Position numbers and translations under genes: made by a program. A stretch of DNA of 19,055 nucleotides from an uncultured Pseudomonadota bacterium. GTDB lineage: Bacteria > Pseudomonadota > Gammaproteobacteria > Burkholderiales > SG8-41. Numbering within the stretch: position 1 is the first letter of the stretch; every line of letters begins with the position of its first letter. Where the stretch lies: assembly GCA_946885605.1 (NCBI GenBank), contig CAMPGR010000070.1, forward strand, positions 1 to 19,055, read 5' to 3'. The notes below the pieces were generated by a model. The model made no database searches, was not told the DNA's origin, and was given only the letters and a program-made list of their open reading frames with translations. Below, one piece after another: positions 1 through 7,780 of this stretch.

Positions 1-1126
1 CGCGCGGCAACCGATGCACGCCTTTGTCGTCAAGGAGCGTCAGCTCGTTCTGGTCGCTGCCAATGGCGTGCTGAACGAGGTTTGCCGCCAGCAGGGGCAG
101 TTTCTTGCTGCGCCGCTTCGCTTCGGCGTTCTCCATGAGCTTCTCGCTCTCCGCGGCAAATCCCACGCAGAACGGCGCATTCGGCAGCCCCGCGACGTGA
201 GCGAGAATGTCGGGGTTGGGCGTAAGCTCAATGCTCAAATTCCGTCCGCTCTTCTTGATCTTCTGATCGCTTTGGCGGACGGGGCGATAGTCACCTACCG
301 CCGCGACGCCGATGAATATGTCGACCTGGTCGACGCGGCCCGTCACTGCTTCGAACATGTCCTGTGCGGAAACGACATCTATGCGTTCCACGCCAGCGGG
401 TGCAGCGAGCCCGGTAGGCCCGGAGACAAGCGTAACTCGTGCGCCGGCCTCGAGGGCCGCACGGGCGGCCGCGTAGCCCATCTTCCCGGAACTGCGATTC
501 GTGATGCCGCGCACCGGGTCGATCGCTTCGAAAGTGGGGCCGGCCGTCACCATGACGCGTGTGCCGGCCAGCGCTTTGGGCGCGAAGAGGGCCGATACGG
601 CTTCCGCGATTTGGTCCGGTTCAACCATGCGGCCCATGCCCGTTTCGCCACAGGCCTGATCGCCGCTCGCCGGGCCAATGACCGAAACCCCGTCCGCGGC
701 AAGCTGCGACACGTTGCGGCGCGTTGCGGCGTTCTCCCACATCTGGCGATTCATGGCGGGCGCGATAAGAAGCGGGCATTCGCGCGCAAGGCACAAGGAA
801 GAGAGCAGGTCATCGGCCAGGCCGTGGACGAGTTTTGCAATGAAGTCCGCCGTGGCGGGGGCGACGACGATCGCATCCTTGTCACGCGAGAGCTCGATGT
901 GCCCCATGTTGTCCGGCACGCGCGGGTCCCACATGTCCGTGAAGACAGGGTTGCCGGAGAGTGCCTGCATGGTGACCGGCGTGATAAAGGCGCCAGCCGC
1001 TTCGGTCATCACCACCTGGACGTCGATACCTTGGGTGACGAGCGTGCGGCAAAGCACCGCGGCCTTGTAGGCCGCGATCCCGCCCGTTATGCCGAGCAGG
1101 ATTTTTTTTTGTGCTGTATCAGCCAC
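1..1126 (-). CDS. coaBC: Bifunctional phosphopantothenoylcysteine decarboxylase/phosphopantothenate-cysteine ligase, 3' end missing
   Basis: Cytosolic coenzyme A enzyme. The CoaB part joins 4'-phosphopantothenate to cysteine using CTP, and the flavin-dependent CoaC part decarboxylates the product to 4'-phosphopantetheine. About 375 codons are visible. The C-terminal 25-30 residues lie beyond the left edge, judged from the roughly 400-residue length of the family. The CoaC domain (residues 8-180) shows ILLGITGGIAAYK, catalytic His76 in HIELSR, APAMN with Asn126, and Cys159 in QACGETGMGRM. These sit one residue later than in E. coli Dfp. The CoaB domain (from about 190) has VTAGPT, RGITNRSSGKMG and the KIKK lysines; the usual AVADY reads AVGDY. 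The start is GTG at 1126, with a weak GAAGG just upstream. Codons 6-9 contain nine consecutive A's. The gene is divergent from radC, the same arrangement as dfp/radC in E. coli; dut often follows in that layout but is out of view. Confidence 0.96.
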   Translation of the reverse strand, partial: MADTAQKKILLGITGGIAAYKAAVLCRTLVTQGIDVQVVMTEAAGAFITPVTMQALSGNPVFTDMWDPRVPDNMGHIELSRDKDAIVVAPATADFIAKLVHGLADDLLSSLCLARECPLLIAPAMNRQMWENAATRRNVSQLAADGVSVIGPASGDQACGETGMGRMVEPDQIAEAVSALFAPKALAGTRVMVTAGPTFEAIDPVRGITNRSSGKMGYAAARAALEAGARVTLVSGPTGLAAPAGVERIDVVSAQDMFEAVTGRVDQVDIFIGVAAVGDYRPVRQSDQKIKKSGRNLSIELTPNPDILAHVAGLPNAPFCVGFAAESEKLMENAEAKRRSKKLPLLAANLVQHAIGSDQNELTLLDDKGVHRLPR

Positions 1127-1153
1127 GTAGCGCCTTCGATCAAAGAGCGTGAG

Positions 1154-1182
1154 AGTGTAACTGCAAAGGGGGGAGTGGTAAA
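1154..1182 (-). promoter_or_regulatory. Candidate sigma-70 promoter of coaBC
   Basis: On the minus strand TTTACC (1182-1177) and TACACT (1159-1154) are separated by exactly 17 nt, each matching four of six consensus bases. Transcription would start near 1147, leaving a leader of about 20 nt before the GTG at 1126. The -35 box is the first unit of the heptanucleotide repeat read in reverse. This is a by-eye prediction. Confidence 0.38.
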
Positions 1183-1239
1183 CGGCGAACGGTAAGCGGT
1201 AAACCGGCACCCGTACGCGGTGAAGAGTAAACCGGCAAG
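1177..1239. repeat. Degenerate heptanucleotide tandem repeat, consensus GGTAAAC
   Basis: Nine units of 7 bp lie in phase from 1177 to 1239. Units 1 and 4 are exact GGTAAAC. Units 2, 3 and 8 (GGCGAAC, GGTAAGC, AGTAAAC) differ at one or two positions. Unit 7 (GGTGAAG) differs at two, and units 5, 6 and 9 are more decayed. An 11-bp GTAAACCGGCA occurs at 1199-1209 and again at 1227-1237, 28 bp (four units) apart. The array fills the gap between divergent coaBC and radC. Resemblance to the short tandemly repeated heptamers known from cyanobacteria is only by analogy; origin and function here are unknown. Confidence 0.7.
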
Positions 1240-1285
1240 GGTGGTAGAGCGTTGATCGGCTTACTTGTTACCGGAAATTGAGACC

Positions 1286-1960
1286 ATGGCGATCACCGAT
1301 TGGCCACTCGGCGAGAGGCCACGTGAGAAACTGCTGGGAAAGGGGGCGGAGGCGCTTTCCGACGCCGAGCTGATCGCCATCTTTTTACGCACCGGGGTGA
1401 AAGGCAAGAGCGCGGTGGATCTCGCACGGGAAGTGCTCACATCTTTCGGCTCCTTGTCCGCCTTGTGCGCTGCCGACGGCGCGCGCTTTTGTGCAATCCC
1501 CGGCTTGGGAAGCGCCAAGTACGTGCAGCTGCAGGCCGTGCTCGAGATGGCGCGCCGCTCGCTTCGGGAGCAGCTTGCGCGCGGCACCGTGCTCGGCTCG
1601 CCGCAGGCGGTGCGTGACTACCTTCGCTTGAAGCTGCAGGACCGGCCGCACGAAGTGTTCGTGGGCGTGTTCCTCGACGCGCAGAATCGGGTGCTGGCGG
1701 TGGAGGAGCTGTTTCGCGGCACGCTGACGCAGACGAGCGTCTATCCGCGGGAAATCGTGAAGCGCGCGCTGCATCACAACGCCGGGGCGCTGATCTTCGC
1801 GCACAACCACCCTTCCGGCGTTGCCGAGCCGAGCCGTGCGGACGAGGCGCTGACGCAGGCCTTGAAACAGGCGTTGGCGCTCGTCGACGTGAGGGTGCTC
1901 GATCATTTCGTGATCGGCGCGGGTGCCGCCATGTCGTTCGCCGAACGCGGGCTCCTCTGA
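1286..1960 (+). CDS. radC: RadC family JAB/MPN-domain protein
   Basis: Protein of 224 residues. Family layout: an N-terminal helix-hairpin-helix-like region ([19 protein letters not shown]) and a C-terminal JAB1/MPN metalloprotease-like domain holding the zinc motif [11 protein letters not shown] followed by the aspartate of RADEAL. RadC was once thought to act in radiation repair. That role has been questioned and its biochemical activity is not settled, so the name marks the family only. The ATG at 1286 is preferred because homologues start near MAITDWP; an in-frame TTG at 1265 has no ribosome binding site. The Shine-Dalgarno before 1286 is weak (GAGA). rpmB follows after 75 nt and has its own candidate promoter. 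Confidence 0.95.
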   Translation: MAITDWPLGERPREKLLGKGAEALSDAELIAIFLRTGVKGKSAVDLAREVLTSFGSLSALCAADGARFCAIPGLGSAKYVQLQAVLEMARRSLREQLARGTVLGSPQAVRDYLRLKLQDRPHEVFVGVFLDAQNRVLAVEELFRGTLTQTSVYPREIVKRALHHNAGALIFAHNHPSGVAEPSRADEALTQALKQALALVDVRVLDHFVIGAGAAMSFAERGLL

Positions 1961-1973
1961 AAGCACGGCCGGC

Positions 1974-2003
1974 TTGAGCCGGAGCCGGAAACCCGTGTAA
2001 AAT
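1974..2003 (+). promoter_or_regulatory. Candidate promoter of rpmB-rpmG
   Basis: TTGAGC (1974-1979) and TAAAAT (1998-2003) are 18 nt apart in the 75-nt gap after radC. The A/T-rich -10 box stands out against the GC-rich surroundings. The -35 box overlaps a small hairpin, CCGGC-TTGA-GCCGG (1969-1982). Transcription would start around 2010, about 25 nt before the rpmB ATG. Confidence 0.45.
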
Positions 2004-2035
2004 CCGAATCTTTCGAAAGACTGGAGCGATTCGCC

Positions 2036-2272
2036 ATGGCACGCGTGTGTCAGGTTACGGGCAAGAAGCCGATGCTGGGAAACCATGTCTCCCACGCCAA
2101 CAACAAGACGCGGCGGCGTTTTCTGCCGAACCTGCAGTACCGTCGTTTCTGGGTCGAGAAGGAGAACCGCTGGGTGAGCCTGCGGGTGTCCCAGGCAGGG
2201 CTGCGTACGATCGACAAGAAAGGCATCGACGCCGTGCTCGCGGAAATGCGCGCACGTGGTGAAGCGATCTAA
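2036..2272 (+). CDS. rpmB: 50S ribosomal protein L28
   Basis: Small basic protein of 78 residues, the family's normal length. It binds 23S rRNA in the large ribosomal subunit. It begins [16 protein letters not shown] and carries the conserved [31 protein letters not shown] and LAEMRARGE blocks of proteobacterial L28. There is one cysteine near the N-terminus and no zinc ribbon of paired CxxC motifs, so this is the zinc-independent form. GGAG lies about 10 nt before the ATG. rpmG follows after 11 nt, giving the usual rpmB-rpmG pair, and radC upstream matches the E. coli order. Confidence 0.98.
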   Translation: MARVCQVTGKKPMLGNHVSHANNKTRRRFLPNLQYRRFWVEKENRWVSLRVSQAGLRTIDKKGIDAVLAEMRARGEAI

Positions 2273-2283
2273 GGAGATGCGAG

Positions 2284-2439
2284 ATGCGTGAAAAGATCAA
2301 GCTCGAATCGACAGCCGGCACTGGGCACTTCTACACGACCACCAAGAACAAGCGCACCACGCCCGACAAGATCGAGATCAAGAAGTACGATCCGGTGGCG
2401 CGCAAGCACGTGATCTACAAGGAAGCGAAGATCAAGTGA
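2284..2439 (+). CDS. rpmG: 50S ribosomal protein L33
   Basis: A 51-residue basic protein of the large ribosomal subunit. It begins [20 protein letters not shown] and continues with [19 protein letters not shown] and a lysine-rich tail ending EAKIK, all typical of L33. It lacks the CxxC pairs of zinc-binding L33, so it is the zinc-independent form. A strong Shine-Dalgarno, AAGGAGATG, precedes the ATG by a few bases. The gene is transcribed with rpmB and followed within 20 nt by an intrinsic terminator. In E. coli mutM comes next; here a desaturase on the opposite strand takes that place. Confidence 0.98.
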   Translation: MREKIKLESTAGTGHFYTTTKNKRTTPDKIEIKKYDPVARKHVIYKEAKIK

Positions 2440-2458
2440 TCGGCCGCTGCCGGTTAGC

Positions 2459-2486
2459 AAAAAGCCCGCTCAAAGCGGGCTTTTTT
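2459..2486. terminator. Bidirectional intrinsic terminator between rpmG and the desaturase gene
   Basis: GCCCGC (2464-2469) pairs with GCGGGC (2475-2480) around a 5-nt loop. The stem is preceded by five A's and followed by six T's, so it works as a Rho-independent terminator on either strand. It serves rpmG from the left and the convergent desaturase gene from the right. Confidence 0.92.
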
Positions 2487-2509
2487 GTTGGTCCTCGCTC
2501 CCAGGTCCT

Positions 2510-3673
2510 TCAGGCGTAGCACCTCAGCTGGCGGCTGAACTCCTGCAGCGCCGCGATGCCGCTCGCTTCGGCGCGCCGGCACCAGTCCTCGAGATGGCTC
2601 ACCAGCTGCTCTTTCGAGGCGCTGGAACGCTGCCACAGCGCCGCAAGCTCCTGCCTCATGGTGTACACCGTGTTGAGCACGCTGCTCTTGCTCAACACCT
2701 CGTTCATCCTCGCGCGCTCGACGGTCGGCAAAGCACGCGCATCGATGTGCAGCCAGCGTTTGAGGGTAGCGCGATCCACGCTCACCGCCCGCGCGCGAAG
2801 TGCCCGCATCTCCGCCGCGCAGGTGCGCCGCAGCGTCTTGGCGTACTTTGCGAGCACTTCGTAGCGGTGCGTCACGACGGCCTGCACGGTGGCGAGATCG
2901 CATTGCGCCTTGGCGGCCACGAGCCTCACCTTCGGCGCCACTTTCTTCACCTGCGCGAGACCCACTGTTTCCAGCATGCGGATGTAGAGCCAGCCGATGT
3001 CGAATTCGAACCAGCGGTTCGAGAGGCGCGCCGAGCTCGCGTAGGCGTGATGGTTGTTGTGCAGCTCCTCGCCGCCAACCAGTATGCCCCACGGCACGAT
3101 GTTGCGGCTTGCGTCCTCAGGCTGGAAGTTGCGGTAGCCCCAGTAATGCCCGATGCCGTTGATCACGCCGGCGGCGAAAAACGGGATCCACAGCATTTGC
3201 ACCGCCCAGATCGTGAGGCCGATAAAGCCAAAGAGGACGAGATCGATCACCAGCATCGACGAAATCCCGAGCAAGGCGTGCCGGGAATAGAGATGGCGCT
3301 CGATCCAGTCGTCGGGAGTTCCGTGCCCGTATTTTTCGAGCGTCTCCGCGTTGCGAGTCTCCTTGCGGTAGAGCTCGGTGCCCTGCCAGAGCACCTTGTT
3401 TATTCCCGCGATCTGGGGGCTGTGGGGATCGTCTTCCGATTCGCACTTGGCATGATGCTTCCGGTGAACTGCGGTCCACTCCTTCGTCACCATACCGGTC
3501 GTGATCCACAGCCAGAAGCGGAAGAAATGGCTGGGCAGGGGATGGAGGTCGAGGGCGCGATGCGCCTGATGGCGGTGTAGAAAGATCGTGACTGCCGCTA
3601 TGGTGATGTGGGTAAGGACGAGGGTATAAATAACATATCCCCACCACGGCAGATCCAGCACCCCTGTAACCAT
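2510..3673 (-). CDS. Membrane fatty acid (acyl-CoA) desaturase with long C-terminal extension
   Basis: Predicted integral-membrane di-iron desaturase of 387 residues that puts a double bond into fatty acyl chains and so tunes membrane fluidity. Three histidine boxes are complete: HRHQAH (33-38), HRKHH (70-74) and HNNHH (205-209). Hydrophobic stretches lie at about 10-32, 135-158 and 160-175. The start at 3673 (MVTGVLDLPW) is chosen because AGGAGG stands just before it; a longer frame back to 3736 has no support. Residues 250-387 are an additional, mostly helical and charged segment after the catalytic core, with no motif I recognise. Substrate and bond position cannot be read from the sequence. 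The gene is alone in its transcription unit. Confidence 0.92.
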   Translation of the reverse strand: MVTGVLDLPWWGYVIYTLVLTHITIAAVTIFLHRHQAHRALDLHPLPSHFFRFWLWITTGMVTKEWTAVHRKHHAKCESEDDPHSPQIAGINKVLWQGTELYRKETRNAETLEKYGHGTPDDWIERHLYSRHALLGISSMLVIDLVLFGFIGLTIWAVQMLWIPFFAAGVINGIGHYWGYRNFQPEDASRNIVPWGILVGGEELHNNHHAYASSARLSNRWFEFDIGWLYIRMLETVGLAQVKKVAPKVRLVAAKAQCDLATVQAVVTHRYEVLAKYAKTLRRTCAAEMRALRARAVSVDRATLKRWLHIDARALPTVERARMNEVLSKSSVLNTVYTMRQELAALWQRSSASKEQLVSHLEDWCRRAEASGIAALQEFSRQLRCYA

Positions 3674-3708
3674 GAACCTCCTCTTTGAAAGCAGAATTAG
3701 AACGGGGC

Positions 3709-3737
3709 AGTTTACAGAAGTTCTATGATTTGGCAAA
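3709..3737 (-). promoter_or_regulatory. Candidate promoter of the desaturase gene
   Basis: On the minus strand TTTGCC (3737-3732) and TAAACT (3714-3709) are separated by 17 nt, followed by an unusually A/T-rich leader that carries the AGGAGG ribosome binding site. Transcription would start near 3702, about 30 nt before the ATG. Confidence 0.45.
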
Positions 3738-3803
3738 GAATTTCTGCGCCCTGTGCCTTCGCGGACGCGTGCCGGCCACGCAATGCTTTGTACGGAATGG
3801 GAA

Positions 3804-3832
3804 TTAATCAGCCGGACGCTCCGTTATACAAT
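3804..3832 (+). promoter_or_regulatory. Weak candidate promoter of the REC-PAS-GAF-GGDEF-EAL gene
   Basis: TATACA (3825-3830), in the A/T-rich string TTATACAAT, is the only good -10 candidate upstream of the GTG at 3894. The best -35 partner, TTAATC (3804-3809), lies only 15 nt away, so the pair is weak or may need an activator. The leader would be about 55 nt. Confidence 0.25.
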
Positions 3833-3893
3833 GGCAGCCTTCACAGCTCGCGGTAGATGCGCCGCACTCTGACTCAATCCAAATAAGCCAAGC

Positions 3894-6515
3894 GTGTCCG
3901 GCACACTGAAGATCTTGTTGGTCGAGGACGTGGCGACCGACGCGGAACTCGCGGTGAAGGAGCTGCAGCGGGGGGGCGTCTCCTGCACGGCACGGCGGGT
4001 TCAGACGCAAGAGGCTTTCGTCCGGACGCTCGACGAATTCCGTCCCGATCTGATCCTGTCCGATTTCACCCTGCCTGCATTCGACGGTCTCGCCGCGCTC
4101 GACATTGCGCGCGAGAAGCGCTCCGACATTCCCTTCATCTTCGTTTCGGGCACGATAGGCGAGGAGCGCGCGATCGAGTCGCTCAAGCGCGGCGCGGTCG
4201 ATTACGTCCTCAAGAACAACCTGCGCAGGCTCGCCCCGGCGGTGCAGCGCGCATTGCAGGAAGTGGCACAGCGTAATGAGCGGCGCCGCGCGGAGGCGCA
4301 GTTGAGGGAAAGCGAGGAGCGCTTTCAGATCGTCGCGCGCGCCACGAACGACGCCATCTGGGACTGGGACCTCCTGTCCGGGAAGGTCTGGTGGAACGAG
4401 AGCACGCAAACGCTGTTCGGCTACTCCCTGGACGAAATCGGGAGCGACGCGAGCTGGTGGATGGAGCGCATTCATCCGGACGACAGGGAGCGGGTTTTCA
4501 CGGAGCTCCAGGCCGTGTTCCACGGGGCGGGAAACTTCTGGTCCGGCGAATACCGTTTTTTGCGCGCCTACACGGAGTACGCGCACGTGTTCGATCGCGG
4601 CTACGTCGTGCGCGATGCGAACGGCAAGGCGGTTCGCATGATCGGCGCGATGATGGACATCACCGAGCGCAAGAAACAGGAGCAGAAGATCGCGCGGTTG
4701 AGCCGGATTCATGCCGTGCTCTCCGGGATCAACTCCACTATCGTCAGGGTGCGCAGCCGCGACGAACTGTTCAGCGAAGCATGCCGTATCGCGGTGGAGG
4801 ACGGCCGCTTCAAGCTCGCATGGGTCGGTTTGATCGATGCGCAGACGCTCGAAATCCGGCCGGTTGCGTGGATGGGCAAGGAGGACGGCTTTCTCGGGCG
4901 CCTCAAGCTTTCCGTGCGCGCCGATGTGCCGGAGGGCCAGGGCATCTCCGGCATCGCAGCGCGCTCGGGTAAGCCCGTGGTCGTCAACGACGTCGCTTCC
5001 GACAAGCGACTGGTCAGAGCGCAGGAAACCCTCGAGCAGGGTTTTCGCTCGTTCGTCGTGCTGCCGCTCGTCGTAGGCCGGGATAGCGTCGGGTTGCTTA
5101 CCCTGTACGCCGACGAGGCGGGCGTCTTCGACCACGAGGAAATGAAGCTGCTCGCGGAGCTTTCCGCGGACATATCGTTCGCGCTCGACCACATCGCGAA
5201 GACCGACCGCCTCGATTATCTCGCCTACTATGACGGGGTCACCGGGCTTCCCAACCGCACGCTTTTTTACGATCGCGTCGGCCAGCTCCTGCACGCGGGC
5301 GGCGAGAAGCAAAGCGTTGCGGCGCTGATGATCGACCTCGAACGTTTCAGGACGGTCAACGAGACCTTCGGCGTAGCGGCCGGTGACCTCGTGCTGAAGC
5401 AGCTGGCGACCCGGCTCTCCGCGGCGGTGCCGGAGCATGCCACGGTCGCGCGCATCAATGCCGACCTCTTTGCTGTCGTGGTGGCAAACATCAGGGAGGT
5501 CTCCGAGGTCGCGCATCTTCTCGAAAAGCGGCTCATTGCCGTGGCCGCGCAGCCGTTCATGGTGGACTCGCAGGGGTTGCACATCCCCGTGAAAGCCGGC
5601 GTAGCACTCTCGCCGGGCGACGGACGCGAGGCGGGCATCCTGTGCACGAATGCCGAAACTGCGCTCAAGAACGCGAAGCGCAGCGGCGAGCGCTTCCTCT
5701 TCTACGCCCCTCAGATGAACGCGCAGGTTGCCGAGCGGCTCACTCTCGAGAACCGGCTGCGGGTTGCCATACAGGAAGAGCAGTTCGTGTTGCACTACCA
5801 GCCCAAGATCGACCTCGCCACCGGCGCGCTGAGCGGGCTCGAGGCATTGCTGCGCTGGGCGAGCCCCGAGCTCGGCCTCGTATCGCCGGAGCGGTTCATC
5901 CCCATCCTCGAGGAGACAGGGATGATCCTGGACGTGGGACGCTGGGCGCTCGGTAAGGCCATCGCGGATCACGCCGCGTGGCGCAAGCGCGGGCTGCCGG
6001 CGCCGCGCATTGCGGTGAACGTGTCGATGATCCAGTTGCGGCAGGAGCAGTTTGCGAACGACGTGCGCAAAGCGGTGGAGGCGGGTGGCGTGTCGGGGCG
6101 CCATATCGACCTCGAAATCACCGAGAGCATGGTGATGGAGGACATCGGCCGCAGCATCGAGAAACTCTCCGCTATCCGGTCGCTCGGAGTAGGGATCTCG
6201 CTCGACGATTTCGGCACCGGTTATTCGTCGCTCAGCTATATCGCGAAGCTTCCCGTCACGGCCTTGAAGATCGACAGCTCCTTCATTGCCGCGATGTCGG
6301 ACAGCTCCGAACATATGGCCGTCGTATCCGCGGTCATTTCGCTTGCCCGCGCCCTGAGTCTCAAAGTGGTGGCGGAAGGCGTGGAGACGCAGGAGCAGGC
6401 GAATCTCCTGCGGCTCCTGCGCTGCGACGAAGCGCAGGGATACCTCTTCGGCCGGCCGCTGCCTGCGGGCGAAGTCGAGCGGCTCTTCGCAGCGCCCTCG
6501 GGCCCTGCGGTGTAG
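3894..6515 (+). CDS. Response regulator with PAS, GAF, degenerate GGDEF and intact EAL domains; predicted c-di-GMP phosphodiesterase
   Basis: Cytoplasmic signalling protein of 873 residues with no membrane segment. Order: REC (about 5-125; acidic pair Glu11/Asp12, phosphate acceptor Asp57, Lys in YVLKNN), PAS (about 138-262), GAF (about 280-430), GGDEF (about 437-600) and EAL (about 618-865). The GGDEF motif reads NADLF (522-526) and no RxxD inhibitory site precedes it, so cyclase activity is unlikely. The EAL side is complete: EALLR (650-654), Asn709 in NVSMIQL, EITES from 741, Asp771-Asp772 in DDFGTGYSS, and Glu828 in EGVET. Inference: a phosphodiesterase tuned by phosphorylation and by PAS and GAF ligands. 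The GTG at 3894 is the only start after an in-frame stop at 3870, and it has no clear Shine-Dalgarno. No sensor kinase is adjacent, so the phosphodonor is unknown. Confidence 0.93.
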   Translation: MSGTLKILLVEDVATDAELAVKELQRGGVSCTARRVQTQEAFVRTLDEFRPDLILSDFTLPAFDGLAALDIAREKRSDIPFIFVSGTIGEERAIESLKRGAVDYVLKNNLRRLAPAVQRALQEVAQRNERRRAEAQLRESEERFQIVARATNDAIWDWDLLSGKVWWNESTQTLFGYSLDEIGSDASWWMERIHPDDRERVFTELQAVFHGAGNFWSGEYRFLRAYTEYAHVFDRGYVVRDANGKAVRMIGAMMDITERKKQEQKIARLSRIHAVLSGINSTIVRVRSRDELFSEACRIAVEDGRFKLAWVGLIDAQTLEIRPVAWMGKEDGFLGRLKLSVRADVPEGQGISGIAARSGKPVVVNDVASDKRLVRAQETLEQGFRSFVVLPLVVGRDSVGLLTLYADEAGVFDHEEMKLLAELSADISFALDHIAKTDRLDYLAYYDGVTGLPNRTLFYDRVGQLLHAGGEKQSVAALMIDLERFRTVNETFGVAAGDLVLKQLATRLSAAVPEHATVARINADLFAVVVANIREVSEVAHLLEKRLIAVAAQPFMVDSQGLHIPVKAGVALSPGDGREAGILCTNAETALKNAKRSGERFLFYAPQMNAQVAERLTLENRLRVAIQEEQFVLHYQPKIDLATGALSGLEALLRWASPELGLVSPERFIPILEETGMILDVGRWALGKAIADHAAWRKRGLPAPRIAVNVSMIQLRQEQFANDVRKAVEAGGVSGRHIDLEITESMVMEDIGRSIEKLSAIRSLGVGISLDDFGTGYSSLSYIAKLPVTALKIDSSFIAAMSDSSEHMAVVSAVISLARALSLKVVAEGVETQEQANLLRLLRCDEAQGYLFGRPLPAGEVERLFAAPSGPAV

Positions 6516-6520
6516 GGGCA

Positions 6521-7780
6521 TCAAGCCTTGCGCAGCATGGCCGCGGCGAAGAAGCCGTCGGTGCCATGGACGTGCGGCCGAAGCTCGAGATACCCTCCGG
6601 TATCGAGATCGATGCGCTGAGCGCGCATGAGCTCCCCGCAATCGAGGCGCTCGAAATCTGCGCGGCCCCCAAGAAAGCCCGTCACGATCTCCTCGTTCTC
6701 TTCCGCGAGCAGGCTGCAGGTGGCGTACACCAGCCGCCCGCCCGGTTTGACGAGCCTTGCCGCCGCCGCCAGGATCGAGGCCTGCTTGCGGACGAGTTCC
6801 TCGACGCTTGCCGGCGTCTGGCGCCACTTGAGGTCCGGATTCCGGCGCAGCGTGCCGAGCCCGCTGCACGGCGCATCGACGAGCACGCGGTCCACCCGGG
6901 ACGCGAGCCGCTTTACCTTCGCGTCGTTCTCGCTTGCGATGACAATCGGATGAAGGTTGCTCAACCCCGAGCGCTTGAGCCGCGGCTTGAGGCGCGCAAG
7001 GCGCCGCTCGGACACGTCGAACGCATAAACGCGCCCGTGCGAATGCATGAGTGCGCCCAGCATGAGCGCCTTGCCGCCCGCGCCGGCGCAGAAATCGACG
7101 ACGAGCTCGCCGCGGCGCGGCGCGACGGCATAAGCGAGCAGTTGGCTCCCCTCGTCCTGCACTTCGATCGATCCATCGAGAAAGAGCGGGTGGCGGTTGA
7201 TGGGCGGCTTGCCCCGCACACGGATGCCGGCCGGAGAGTAAGGCGTCGGATGCGCGTCGATGCCCGCTTTCGCGAGCTCGGCGAGCACCGCTTCGCGGCG
7301 TGCGCGCACCGTGTTGACGCGGAGGTCGAGCGGCGCAGGTTCCTGGAGTGCCCGCCCCAGCGCGAGAATTTCCGCGTCCGGCGTGCGCGCGTGCAGGCGC
7401 TCGACGACCCAGTCGGGAAGCTCCGCGGCGACGCCCAGCGGCAGATCGTCGAGCGGCACCGCCTTCATGCGGCTCACCGCTTCCGTTTCCTCGCGCGCCA
7501 AGAGCGGCGCGAGCTCACGCACGCTCATGCCGCCGACCCGGGCGAGATAGGCGAGCAGCATGCGGCGCGGCGTCGCGTGGGGGGCTACGAGATCGACGAG
7601 GCGCTTCCTCCGCAACACGCCGAAGACCGACTCTGCGACGAATGCGCGGTCATGCGAGCCGAGCGCCGGACGGCTTCTGAAGAAATCGTGCAGCACGACG
7701 TCCGCCGGCCGCTCGAAAGTAAGCACCGTGCCGAGCGCCTGGGTGGCCGCATCGAGCTGATGGCGCTGTACCGGCTTCAC
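6521..7780 (-). CDS. RsmB/NOP family 5-methylcytosine RNA methyltransferase
   Basis: SAM-dependent RNA cytosine-C5 methyltransferase of 419 residues. Residues 1-140 form a helical RNA-binding region reminiscent of the NusB-like domain of RsmB. The catalytic domain has QDEGSQL (208-214), the SAM-binding loop DFCAGAGG (229-236), Cys305 in VDAPCSGLG and the nucleophile Cys355 in YATCSLL. The two cysteines are the family hallmark. RsmB itself methylates C967 of 16S rRNA. Because it sits with DUF3108 genes rather than with fmt/def, and betaproteobacteria can carry more than one paralogue, I leave the target and symbol open. The GTG start at 7780 overlaps the upstream stop by 4 nt (GTGA), suggesting translational coupling. 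Its stop is 5 nt from that of the convergent EAL gene. Confidence 0.93.
   Translation of the reverse strand: MKPVQRHQLDAATQALGTVLTFERPADVVLHDFFRSRPALGSHDRAFVAESVFGVLRRKRLVDLVAPHATPRRMLLAYLARVGGMSVRELAPLLAREETEAVSRMKAVPLDDLPLGVAAELPDWVVERLHARTPDAEILALGRALQEPAPLDLRVNTVRARREAVLAELAKAGIDAHPTPYSPAGIRVRGKPPINRHPLFLDGSIEVQDEGSQLLAYAVAPRRGELVVDFCAGAGGKALMLGALMHSHGRVYAFDVSERRLARLKPRLKRSGLSNLHPIVIASENDAKVKRLASRVDRVLVDAPCSGLGTLRRNPDLKWRQTPASVEELVRKQASILAAAARLVKPGGRLVYATCSLLAEENEEIVTGFLGGRADFERLDCGELMRAQRIDLDTGGYLELRPHVHGTDGFFAAAMLRKA

Noticed and set aside
1969..1982. Hairpin CCGGC-TTGA-GCCGG after radC as a terminator
   Set aside because: The stem is only 5 bp and no T tract follows; it overlaps the better-supported -35 box of rpmB.
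3804..6869. A 1021-codon open frame on the minus strand opposite the EAL gene
   Set aside because: It has no domain signature and mirrors the high-GC third-position bias of the real plus-strand gene, whose five domains are clear.
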